15,156 nucleotides of DNA, from contig DASZYD010000039.1 in the NCBI GenBank assembly GCA_035545555.1, positions 1 to 15,156 on the forward strand, in the 5' to 3' direction. Source of the DNA: JANWHZ01 sp035545555. Lineage in GTDB: Bacteria > Patescibacteriota > Saccharimonadia > Saccharimonadales > UBA4665. The position numbers and the translations under genes were made by a program. Under the pieces are notes generated by a model. The model saw only the letters and a list, made by a program, of their open reading frames with translations, ran no database searches and was not told the origin of the DNA. Below are positions 7,384 to 13,357 of this stretch, piece after piece (positions within the stretch are counted from its first letter, which is position 1; every line of letters begins with the position of its first letter).

Positions 7384-7443
7384 CGCAACGGGATGTGCGG
7401 TGCAACCCGCGCCTCACTGAGGCCGACGCACATACCCGCTGCG
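7384..7443. terminator. Imperfect hairpin between convergent genes
   Basis: CGCAACGGGATGTGCG (7384-7399) pairs with CGCACATACCCGCTGCG (7427-7443) with about one bulge and one mismatch. Inside lies a smaller perfect hairpin GCCTC-ACT-GAGGC (7411-7423). The flanks (around 7369-7383 and 7444-7458) can extend the pairing weakly. It sits between the 3' ends of the genes at 6937 and 7468, so a shared bidirectional terminator or a 3'-end stabiliser is the simplest reading. There is no clear U-tract on either strand. Confidence 0.4.
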
Positions 7444-7467
7444 AAGACAGAGGAGGAGCAATCGCCT

Positions 7468-8571
7468 TTATTGTACTGACCAGCCACCGTCCGAGGGCAG
7501 CACGGCGCCATTGATATTGACCGCGTCATCGCTCAGCAGAAAGGTGATTGACGCCGCCAGGACATCAGCCTCGACAGCCTCGGGTGCCGTCGCGATAATC
7601 GTATTGACGCGGTCGCCGCCCATTTTGGACTCGTACTTCGCCTCAATATTCGTCAGCACGGCGCCCGGCGCCACCACATTGCAGCGGATGCCGGTAGGGC
7701 CATACATAAATGCCATGCTCTTGGTGAGCCCTGCAACAGCGTGCTTCGACGTCGTATACGCCGTGCCGGCGGCCGACGCTTTGAGCGATGCCTCAGAGCC
7801 GATGTTGACGATTGACCCCGCGCGGCTAGCCAGCATTTTCGGCAGCACTGCCCGCGACAATTTCATCATGCCCAGCACATTGACGTTCATAACGCGATTC
7901 CAGACTTCATCGGTCATCTCGTGGAGTGGCGTAAAGTTATCCATGATACCTGCCACGTTTGCCAGCCCGTCGATGGCCGGGCCGGCTGTCGCGACAATCT
8001 TAGCTACGCCGGCATCATCCGTGATGTCACCGACCACCGTTGTAATATTCCCTTTAGGCAACGACTTCTTAAAATCATCCAACCAGTCTTTGGAGATATC
8101 TACCGCAATGACCCGTCCGCCTTCGCGGGCCACACGCGAGGCGGTTGCGCGGCCGATACCGGAGCCCGCTCCTGTCACGATAACTGTTTTGCCGGCAAAG
8201 CGGTCCGGCGTAATCCTTTCGTGCCATTCGGGCAGGGGAGGATCGGCGCTCTCGGCGCTCACTTCGGCCGCAGCCGCAGGATTCCCGGTGCCGGCAGGCA
8301 TATCGCCACTAGTGGCACGCTCGATCATGTCATCCATCATGGCAGTCGTAAACTGCCCCTGGCTCAAGGCCACCAGCCGCTTCAGCGCCATACGGCGCAC
8401 CGGCCGCAACACCTGCTCACTTTGGCCGGCTTTTTGCAGCATGTCGCGAAAAATGGCGCCTCCGACCGGATGAGCCAGCCACTGGCCGACCGTCGAATCG
8501 CCGCTTAATGTTTCCGGGGCTGGCGGCACATCGTTCGGTTTAGCTTTATGAAACAGGTCAGTTAATGACAT
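7468..8571 (-). CDS. SDR-family NAD-dependent oxidoreductase with an extra N-terminal domain
   Basis: A 367-residue protein. Residues ~125-367 form a classical short-chain dehydrogenase: TGAGSGIG (133-140) dinucleotide loop, Asp158 at the end of beta-2 (favouring NAD over NADP), NVAG (205-208), a Ser259 / Tyr272-xxx-Lys276 catalytic set (in NIGSEAS and AYTTSK), PGAVLTN, and a C-terminal NGAVLPSDGGWS. The substrate is unknown. The first ~115 residues are outside the SDR fold: a mostly helical region (STVGQWLAHPVGGAIFRDML, LRPVRRMALKRLVALSQGQ) followed by an Ala-rich linker (98-110). ATG 8571 is chosen over further upstream in-frame starts because GAGGAGA stands just upstream on the minus strand. 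It is divergent from the PNPOx-like gene. Confidence 0.9.
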   Translation of the reverse strand: MSLTDLFHKAKPNDVPPAPETLSGDSTVGQWLAHPVGGAIFRDMLQKAGQSEQVLRPVRRMALKRLVALSQGQFTTAMMDDMIERATSGDMPAGTGNPAAAAEVSAESADPPLPEWHERITPDRFAGKTVIVTGAGSGIGRATASRVAREGGRVIAVDISKDWLDDFKKSLPKGNITTVVGDITDDAGVAKIVATAGPAIDGLANVAGIMDNFTPLHEMTDEVWNRVMNVNVLGMMKLSRAVLPKMLASRAGSIVNIGSEASLKASAAGTAYTTSKHAVAGLTKSMAFMYGPTGIRCNVVAPGAVLTNIEAKYESKMGGDRVNTIIATAPEAVEADVLAASITFLLSDDAVNINGAVLPSDGGWSVQ

Positions 8572-8592
8572 CTGGTGATCTCCTCTGTCATT

Positions 8593-8621
8593 AGAATGGC
8601 GGCCGCCGCCGGCTTTGTCAA
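8593..8621 (-). promoter_or_regulatory. Promoter of the SDR gene with a palindrome in the spacer
   Basis: The minus strand has a consensus -35 TTGACA (8616-8621), a 17-base spacer and a weak -10 CATTCT (8593-8598). The spacer contains the perfect 10-base palindrome GGCGGCCGCC (8598-8607), which could be an operator or chance in GC-rich DNA. The -10 assignment is uncertain. Confidence 0.45.
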
Positions 8622-8652
8622 TGCTTATGCTAAAAGACTGCCCACAGCGCGG

Positions 8653-8658
8653 TACAAT
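8653..8658 (+). promoter_or_regulatory. -10 box TACAAT of the PNPOx-like gene
   Basis: TACAAT lies 30 bases before the ATG at 8689, giving a leader of about 24 bases with the Shine-Dalgarno GAAAGGA at 8677-8683. No strong -35 is seen. Confidence 0.45.
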
Positions 8659-8688
8659 AGAGCTATAGCAGTTTGAGAAAGGACACCT

Positions 8689-9168
8689 ATGCCGATCACG
8701 GTTCACCAGGGCGAAAAAGCGCACGAGTTCTTGCGCAAACATACCGTAGGCGTGCTGGCGACGGTCAGTCCGGACGGCGAGCCGCACGCCGCGGCGGTGT
8801 ACTATCTCGTCGACGGTAACAACGATGTATTTTTCATCACCCGGACCGGGACACGCAAGGCAAAGAATCTGGCGCACAATCCTCACGCCGTACTATTGGT
8901 GTACGAAGCAGCGGTGCAGACATCGGTGGAAGTATCGGGTCATGCCGCAGTGGTTGCCGACGCCGCCGAGGTTGACCGGCTCCTCAGCAAGATCATCTAT
9001 GCCTCACTCGACAATAGCGGCAGTGATGAGCCGCCGTTCGTCAAGCTGCACGAAGGGGAGTATATCGCTTACCGCCTCACGCCACAGGAAGTACGCATGG
9101 CAGTCTTCAGCAAGCCGACCTCAGGCGACTACAACACGTTCTTCTCGACGTTTACCCCGGCCATGTGA
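8689..9168 (+). CDS. Pyridoxamine 5'-phosphate oxidase-like flavin-binding protein
   Basis: A 159-residue split-barrel protein of the PNPOx-like superfamily, which binds FMN or F420 and typically acts on small substrates. The N-terminal half carries the family pattern: FLRKHTVGVLATVSPDGEPH, AAAVYYLVDGNNDVFFIT, TRKAKNLAHNPHAVLLVYE, with the Thr-Arg-Lys-x-x-Asn region contacting flavin phosphate in relatives. The C-terminal half (from about residue 85: VQTSVEVSGHAAVVADAAEV) completes the barrel. The actual substrate cannot be told from sequence. The start is set by GAAAGGA at 8677-8683. It faces the SDR gene across a 117-base divergent promoter region and is convergent with the Crp-type regulator, with 13 bases between stops. 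Confidence 0.85.
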   Translation: MPITVHQGEKAHEFLRKHTVGVLATVSPDGEPHAAAVYYLVDGNNDVFFITRTGTRKAKNLAHNPHAVLLVYEAAVQTSVEVSGHAAVVADAAEVDRLLSKIIYASLDNSGSDEPPFVKLHEGEYIAYRLTPQEVRMAVFSKPTSGDYNTFFSTFTPAM

Positions 9169-9181
9169 CCGGCGGAACTGG

Positions 9182-9832
9182 CTATAGCCCATCGCCCAGC
9201 TCGGTTTCCAGCCGGGCCAGGTCGTGGATTACATAGCCGCCGCGCGCCAGTTCGGCAATGCCGGACTGCTTAAGCTGGCGCATGCAGCGGCTGACCGTCT
9301 CGCGCGTCAGGCCGGTGCGGGCCGCCAGTTCGGTCTCGCTCAGGGGGACGAAGTAGCTGCGCTTGCCGCGGTGCGTGCCGAACCGGCGGCAGGCATTGAG
9401 CAGTTCAAAACTTAGGCGCGTTTGCGCACTGCCGCCCATGCTGTGCGCCAGACGCCGCAGCAGGCCGTCCGTGCCCGAAAACACTCGCGCCAGTAAATCG
9501 TACAGCACGTCAACATGCGTCTGGAGGAATGTCAGCACCTCCGCCACCGGCGCCTGACGGATATGCGCTTCGGTGGCTGTTTCAAAAAAGTACTCGTTGG
9601 GCGTGTGGTTAACCGCGTATGACATCGGGAAGAAAGCGCCCGGCTTAAAGACATTGATGACGACTTTCTCGCCCTTCGGGTTGATATCGTACTGGCGTAC
9701 CGTCCCATCCGCGAGATAGAACACGTGCGTCAGCTCCTCGCCGGGGCGCAATAGTATGCGCGTCTTGCGATACGTCGACTCCGGGTAGGAAGCAAAAAAT
9801 TCCTCAATTTTGGTCGCAGGAGACTTGGCCAT
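9182..9832 (-). CDS. Crp/Fnr-family transcriptional regulator
   Basis: A 216-residue regulator. Residues ~12-120 form a cyclic-nucleotide-binding-type beta-roll (RILLRPGEELTHVFYLADGT, NVFKPGAFFPMSYAV). A long dimerisation helix (VDVLYDLLARVFSGTDGLL) follows, then a C-terminal winged helix-turn-helix with LSETELAARTGLTRETVSRC as the recognition region. The N-terminal cysteines that ligate the Fe-S cluster in FNR are absent; the only Cys residues are in the C-terminal half, so direct oxygen sensing by a cluster is unlikely and the effector is unknown. Start: ATG 9832 or the GTG at 9835 directly before it; a TATAGT lies just upstream. It follows the membrane reductase gene by 42 bases and may be its last cotranscribed gene or have its own promoter. 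Confidence 0.9.
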   Translation of the reverse strand: MAKSPATKIEEFFASYPESTYRKTRILLRPGEELTHVFYLADGTVRQYDINPKGEKVVINVFKPGAFFPMSYAVNHTPNEYFFETATEAHIRQAPVAEVLTFLQTHVDVLYDLLARVFSGTDGLLRRLAHSMGGSAQTRLSFELLNACRRFGTHRGKRSYFVPLSETELAARTGLTRETVSRCMRQLKQSGIAELARGGYVIHDLARLETELGDGL

Positions 9833-9840
9833 CACCCCTG

Positions 9841-9846
9841 ACTATA
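9841..9846 (-). promoter_or_regulatory. -10 box TATAGT of the Crp/Fnr-type gene
   Basis: On the minus strand TATAGT is followed by five bases before GTG 9835, or eight before ATG 9832. Either is near-leaderless. GGGG just before the ATG could also serve as a weak ribosome-binding site. Confidence 0.4.
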
Positions 9847-9877
9847 GCCGCCGAGTTCTCTCTTGACAAGCCATGGC

Positions 9878-11395
9878 TTATGCGTAGCCAGGAAAGTAGT
9901 CGGTTTTGATATGGCGCGCCGGTACGCCCAGCTCGCGAAGCGCCTGCTTGACGGCGGTAACCATGCCAAGCGGGCCGGACAGATAGAAGAGGCGCTCGGG
10001 GTAGTCCGGCATTGCGGCGGCAATCAGTTCGGCCGTGATGCGCCCGTGGTGGCCCTGCCACCCGGCAGGCGCCCGGCCAGCCGCGTACACCGTGTGCATA
10101 CCAAACCGGCGGGCCGCGGCTGCGAATACGTCGGTATACACAAACGATTCGGGCGTAGCGGCCGCATAGAGCAAAGTGATATCACGCGGCTGTGCCGTAT
10201 CGAGCAGATACCGTACCATGCTGCGGTACGGCGTGATGCCGATGCCTCCGGCGATAAACGCCAGCTTGCGCCCTGGATCTTTCGGCAGTACAAACTCGCC
10301 TGCAGGCGCTGATACTGCCAGCCGCGCCCGATCGTCGGCGGCCAGCAGTGCCCGCTTAAAACTACTGCCGCCCGGCGGAAACTTCATGCCGAAGCGCAGC
10401 GTGTCCTCGGTAGGGGAGGACGCCAGCGTGAGGTACCGTCGGTTGCCGCGGCTGTCGGCATGATCGTGCGCGAACGTCAGCTCCACATATTGCCCCGGCT
10501 GGTAGGCGTATGCCGGTTCGCGGGTCGTCACGATATCAGCGATGTCCGGCGCCAGTTGTTCCCGTCGCAGCAGCCGCGGCAACAGTTTGCGCTTGGGGCT
10601 GATGGCATATGAAAAGACGTTGCCGATGCTGAGCGCCAGCTCCGGCGTCGCATACACGCCGAACAGGTGCATCTGCGGCGGGAACAGTGCGCCGGTCAGC
10701 GCTGCATACCAGCGTCGCCCAGGCGTGGTCGGCGGCGTTGTGAGCGGCTCGGTGAGCATGACAAAACCCATAAACCATAATGACGAGTGAAGCAGCAGAT
10801 TACGCACTGCAGTGAGCGCATCAGCGCCGCCACCGAGATGCAGCCCGACCGTTACCGCAGTCGCCACTGCAAAAAAGAGCAGCGTTATCTGCATGCGCCG
10901 GATCTTCCGCGCCACGAGCAGCCCGCCGACGACCACGAATGGCAAGAGGTACACATTGCCGATCCACCAGCTGGCCGTCTCGCCGGCACCGAGCGATGTC
11001 AACAGCACCGCCACGGCCGCCGGGTTAAAGATATGCTTTTTATGGATCGCCAGTATATACTTCGAGGCAATGGCCAAGCCGCCGGCGGCAGTCAAAAACA
11101 ATACGTTGTGTGTGGAACTGAGCGGCGTAATGATCAGCGCCAAGATGAGCGCCGTGATGATACTCGATTCGACATTGGCGGGCGTTTCGAACGCATAGGC
11201 GAACACCGCGTTGCTGACCATACACACGACAATCAGATAGAGCGACGACAGCACAATCGCCAGCGGATTGTAGCCGATCACGCCCAGCGCGCCGAGACCG
11301 GCCGCAACCGCCAGCAGCGCAATGAGATAATACAGCACCAGGCGGTACATGGTAATGCGGTCCAGCAGCCAATCAACCGGTTTCAGCAGCATCAT
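9878..11395 (-). CDS. NqrB/RnfD-like membrane domain fused to ferredoxin-NAD(P)H reductase
   Basis: A 505-residue fusion. Residues 1-265 form a multi-pass membrane domain of the NqrB/RnfD family (about 8-9 hydrophobic segments; KKHIFNPAAVAVLL at 119-132; MLTEPLTTPPTTP at 213-225, matching the 'atDPvTsPmT' region of RnfD). Residues ~275-505 form a reductase: QPGQYVELTF (299-308), a flavin-binding RRYLTLASSP segment (319-328), the NAD(P)-binding GGIGITPYRSMV (383-394) and SGPLGMVTAV (473-482), ending in DYFPGYA. Electrons from NAD(P)H would pass via FAD into the membrane domain. The SGAT-type flavinylation site of true NqrB/RnfD is not seen. The ATG at 11395 overlaps the ApbE stop (ATGA), indicating translational coupling. 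Confidence 0.87.
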   Translation of the reverse strand: MMLLKPVDWLLDRITMYRLVLYYLIALLAVAAGLGALGVIGYNPLAIVLSSLYLIVVCMVSNAVFAYAFETPANVESSIITALILALIITPLSSTHNVLFLTAAGGLAIASKYILAIHKKHIFNPAAVAVLLTSLGAGETASWWIGNVYLLPFVVVGGLLVARKIRRMQITLLFFAVATAVTVGLHLGGGADALTAVRNLLLHSSLWFMGFVMLTEPLTTPPTTPGRRWYAALTGALFPPQMHLFGVYATPELALSIGNVFSYAISPKRKLLPRLLRREQLAPDIADIVTTREPAYAYQPGQYVELTFAHDHADSRGNRRYLTLASSPTEDTLRFGMKFPPGGSSFKRALLAADDRARLAVSAPAGEFVLPKDPGRKLAFIAGGIGITPYRSMVRYLLDTAQPRDITLLYAAATPESFVYTDVFAAAARRFGMHTVYAAGRAPAGWQGHHGRITAELIAAAMPDYPERLFYLSGPLGMVTAVKQALRELGVPARHIKTDYFPGYA

Positions 11396-12144
11396 ACAGC
11401 AATATACCTCGCCAGACCGCTCGTCAGCGTAGCCATGCCGTGCCGATCAATCGCATAGGCTTCCAGCCCGTCCAGCGCATCCACGAACGCCGCGCCGCGC
11501 TGTCCCATGGCATAGGCGGCGGTTGCAAAGCGGTCAGCCTCATAAATATTCGGCCCCACCACCGTGATGCTCGCCAGCGCACGCGGTGCCGTCCCCGGCG
11601 TCAGCGGATTGTAAATATGATCGCCGCGGATCGAGGCGCCTGATGTGGCCACACCTTCACCGCTCAGATAAAGCACTTTGACTATTTCATCGCGGCTGAA
11701 CGGATTGCGGACGCCCACCCGCCAGGGCTCGCCCGCGGCGTTATGGCCGCTGGTCTGGATATCGCCGCCGGCATCAATGTAAAAGTCCTCGTGCCCACGC
11801 CGTCGTAACAGCTCGGCAGCCCGCTGGATGGCCCAGCCTTTTACGAGGCCCGACGGATCAAGCCGGCCGTCGTGCCAGACATCAAAATAGCCTTGCGTTT
11901 GCTGCTTGGTCTGCTCGCAGAGCGCCAGGACCGCACGCAACGCTTCGCTCCACGCATCCCCGGCCAGTCCGGCGTTAACGCGCGACACTTCGCTGCCCGG
12001 TTTGTAGGTGCTGTACTGCGTATCGACGGCAGCGAACAGGTCGAAGACCGCCTCAAAACTACGCCGCGGTGCACGGCCGACAATGCGCACCGTGACGGGC
12101 ATGCCCATCAACACTTTCGTGTAGCTGGTGGCGTTATTGGGCAT
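11392..12144 (-). CDS. apbE: ApbE-type FAD:protein FMN transferase
   Basis: A 250-residue flavin transferase that attaches FMN from FAD through a phosphoester bond to a Thr/Ser of target proteins, using Mg2+. Visible motifs: the N-terminal LMGMPVTVRI strand, GYFDVWHDGRLDPSGLVKGW (85-104), FYIDAGGDIQTSG (121-133), GEGVATSGASIRG with the following HIYNPLTPG (163-184), and EADRFATAAYAMG (202-214), which carries the Asp/Thr metal site. Compared with usual secreted ApbE (~300 residues) it has no signal peptide or lipobox, so it would act in the cytoplasm unless exported otherwise. The ATG lies inside the last codons of the FMN-binding gene (11-bp overlap) and its stop overlaps the next start, so the three genes form a coupled unit. 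Its substrate is most likely the protein upstream. Confidence 0.92.
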   Translation of the reverse strand: MPNNATSYTKVLMGMPVTVRIVGRAPRRSFEAVFDLFAAVDTQYSTYKPGSEVSRVNAGLAGDAWSEALRAVLALCEQTKQQTQGYFDVWHDGRLDPSGLVKGWAIQRAAELLRRRGHEDFYIDAGGDIQTSGHNAAGEPWRVGVRNPFSRDEIVKVLYLSGEGVATSGASIRGDHIYNPLTPGTAPRALASITVVGPNIYEADRFATAAYAMGQRGAAFVDALDGLEAYAIDRHGMATLTSGLARYIAV

Positions 12145-12595
12145 GGGTAAGGGCAGCGGTTAGTGACTGTACGAAAGCCAGGCTCGTGTCGGTGGCGCCG
12201 GTAATGGTATCCACCTGCGCGCTTTGCGCCTGGATCGCTTCCTGTACAAGATACGGGTCAGCCTGCGCGTTGATGGCCCGTGACGTCGGGTTGTCGTTGG
12301 GGTGCTGCAGGAATTGCACGGCCGTAATCTTGCCGCCGCTCACCGTTACCTGCACCTGGACATTGCCGTAGAAGGCGTCAGTGACGGGCCCGGTATATGT
12401 CCCGTCTTTATACGCGGCCGTCGTTGGAGCGTTGGGAGTTGTGCCTGGGGTAGTAGTCGCCGGCTGCATTGCGGCCTGCTGCGTAGGAGACGGCGGTGTT
12501 ACGACCGCGCTCTCGCTGCCGTCATGCCGCGAATGGTAGCTGTAGCCGATAAACGCTACGATTACGGCAAGTGCCAGGGCAATTTTTTTCTTCAT
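12134..12595 (-). CDS. Membrane-anchored FMN-binding-domain protein with flavinylation motif
   Basis: A 153-residue protein of the FMN_bind family. Residues 1-4 are basic (MKKK), ~5-20 form a hydrophobic anchor with no lipobox Cys, 33-60 form a Pro/Thr-rich linker, and 62-152 form the FMN_bind domain (YKDGTYTGPVTDAFYGNVQV, GGKITAVQFLQHPNDNP, then DTITGATDTS). D129-T-I-T-G-A-T135 fits the ApbE acceptor motif Dxx(s/t)GAT, so Thr135 is the predicted covalent FMN site. Topology predicts the flavin domain outside the cytoplasm. Role by family knowledge: a one- or two-electron relay fed by the NqrB/RnfD-like reductase. The start at 12595 is the only reasonable ATG; a TAGACT ends 7 bases upstream. 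The gene overlaps apbE by 11 bp. Confidence 0.9.
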   Translation of the reverse strand: MKKKIALALAVIVAFIGYSYHSRHDGSESAVVTPPSPTQQAAMQPATTTPGTTPNAPTTAAYKDGTYTGPVTDAFYGNVQVQVTVSGGKITAVQFLQHPNDNPTSRAINAQADPYLVQEAIQAQSAQVDTITGATDTSLAFVQSLTAALTHAQ

Positions 12596-12602
12596 ACCCG
12601 TT

Positions 12603-12608
12603 AGTCTA
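12603..12608 (-). promoter_or_regulatory. -10 box TAGACT before the FMN-binding gene
   Basis: TAGACT on the minus strand ends 7 bases before the ATG at 12595, within the 44-base gap after the two-TM protein gene. It could give an internal, leaderless start for the flavin genes. Confidence 0.4.
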
Positions 12609-12639
12609 CCTGCATTGGGCTGAGACCGTGCTGACGGCT

Positions 12640-13194
12640 CTAGTGCTTCGCAAGATGCCAGAAGCCAAGCAGGGTCAAGACTGCCATCACCACGCCCGCC
12701 GCCAAACAGACAACCGACACAATCTCACCGATGTAACCGACCGTCCAGAACGCGTAGGCGTTCAGTAACAGACCGCGCAGCGTCTCCCCCTGGAACAGCG
12801 TTTGCTGCTGCGCCTTCAGCGTGGCGTTGGTCGGGTCAGCCTGCAGCTTCGTGCTAACCTGGGCATACGTCTGGCCGCCCGCCACTTTGGAAAGATGCAC
12901 CGCAATAAAGTGGTCGGCATATGCCTTGGCCTGCGGGCCGGTCAGGAGCTGGTCGCCGGCATATTTGTTGAGGTAGGGGCCGATGTCACTGCTGGCCAAT
13001 GCCGGGCTGCCTTTGGCGGGAAAATAAATCTGCTGGTTCGAGAGCTCGGTACGCACGCTGGAGATTGCAAATGACGAACCCCACCAGGCCAAGCTGCCGA
13101 CTACCAGCAGGGCAAGAGTGCTGATAACCCCAAACGCGGTAAGCACCTCATCGATTGTTTTACGGCTGAGCTTCGGCGTCGCTTTGCGCGGCAT
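12640..13194 (-). CDS. Two-TM membrane protein of an actinobacterial-type family often mislabelled LigA
   Basis: A 184-residue protein with a basic N-terminus (MPRKATPKLSRK), one membrane segment at about 18-40, an extracytoplasmic domain of ~110 residues and a second membrane segment at about 155-178. The loop carries strongly patterned stretches: NQQIYFPAKGSPALASSDIG, PYLNKYAGDQLLTGPQAKAY, ADHFIAVHL, and LFQGETLRGLLLNAYAFW. From memory these are shared with actinobacterial proteins annotated 'aromatic ring-opening dioxygenase LigA', a label without support; no dioxygenase residues are visible. Function unknown. ATG 13194 is chosen for the AAAGGA 8 bases upstream. It is the first gene of the same-strand flavin redox set, so a structural or electron-accepting role beside it is possible. 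Confidence 0.75.
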   Translation of the reverse strand: MPRKATPKLSRKTIDEVLTAFGVISTLALLVVGSLAWWGSSFAISSVRTELSNQQIYFPAKGSPALASSDIGPYLNKYAGDQLLTGPQAKAYADHFIAVHLSKVAGGQTYAQVSTKLQADPTNATLKAQQQTLFQGETLRGLLLNAYAFWTVGYIGEIVSVVCLAAGVVMAVLTLLGFWHLAKH

Positions 13195-13242
13195 GTTTGT
13201 TCCTTTCTTGGCTATCGCTCGCAAGCGTGTTTAATCTAAACT

Positions 13243-13250
13243 AGTATACT
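13243..13250. promoter_or_regulatory. Palindromic AGTATACT, possible -10 of the divergent region
   Basis: AGTATACT reads TATACT on both strands. On the minus strand it would start a leader of about 40 bases for the two-TM gene at 13194; a second candidate there is TAGATT at 13233-13238. No good -35 is seen. A plus-strand role is less clear, since the gene at 13358 has its own closer box. Confidence 0.35.
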
Positions 13251-13343
13251 GAACATGCTCACGCTTGCCCAGATCTCAGATGTATGTTGTGTGACCTGGC
13301 GCACAGCCGGATAACCCAAGCCCAGCAGCTAGCCGGCCTGGCG

Positions 13344-13349
13344 TATACT
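13344..13349 (+). promoter_or_regulatory. -10 box TATACT next to the start of the single-pass surface protein gene
   Basis: TATACT ends 8 bases before the ATG at 13358 and no Shine-Dalgarno is present, consistent with leaderless transcription. Confidence 0.5.
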
Positions 13350-13357
13350 ACCACTAT

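Noticed and set aside
7511..8473. 320-residue plus-strand frame opposite the SDR gene
   Set aside because: It is antisense to a clear SDR domain, with a Ser/Ala/Pro-rich composition typical of shadow frames.
10787..11458. 223-residue plus-strand frame opposite the reductase and ApbE
   Set aside because: It is rich in Arg/Gln/His and antisense to membrane segments; no start signal.
13255..13314. 19-codon frame starting at an ATG 4 bases after TATACT (13245-13250)
   Set aside because: The spacing is shorter than for the other leaderless starts and the peptide resembles nothing; treated as chance.
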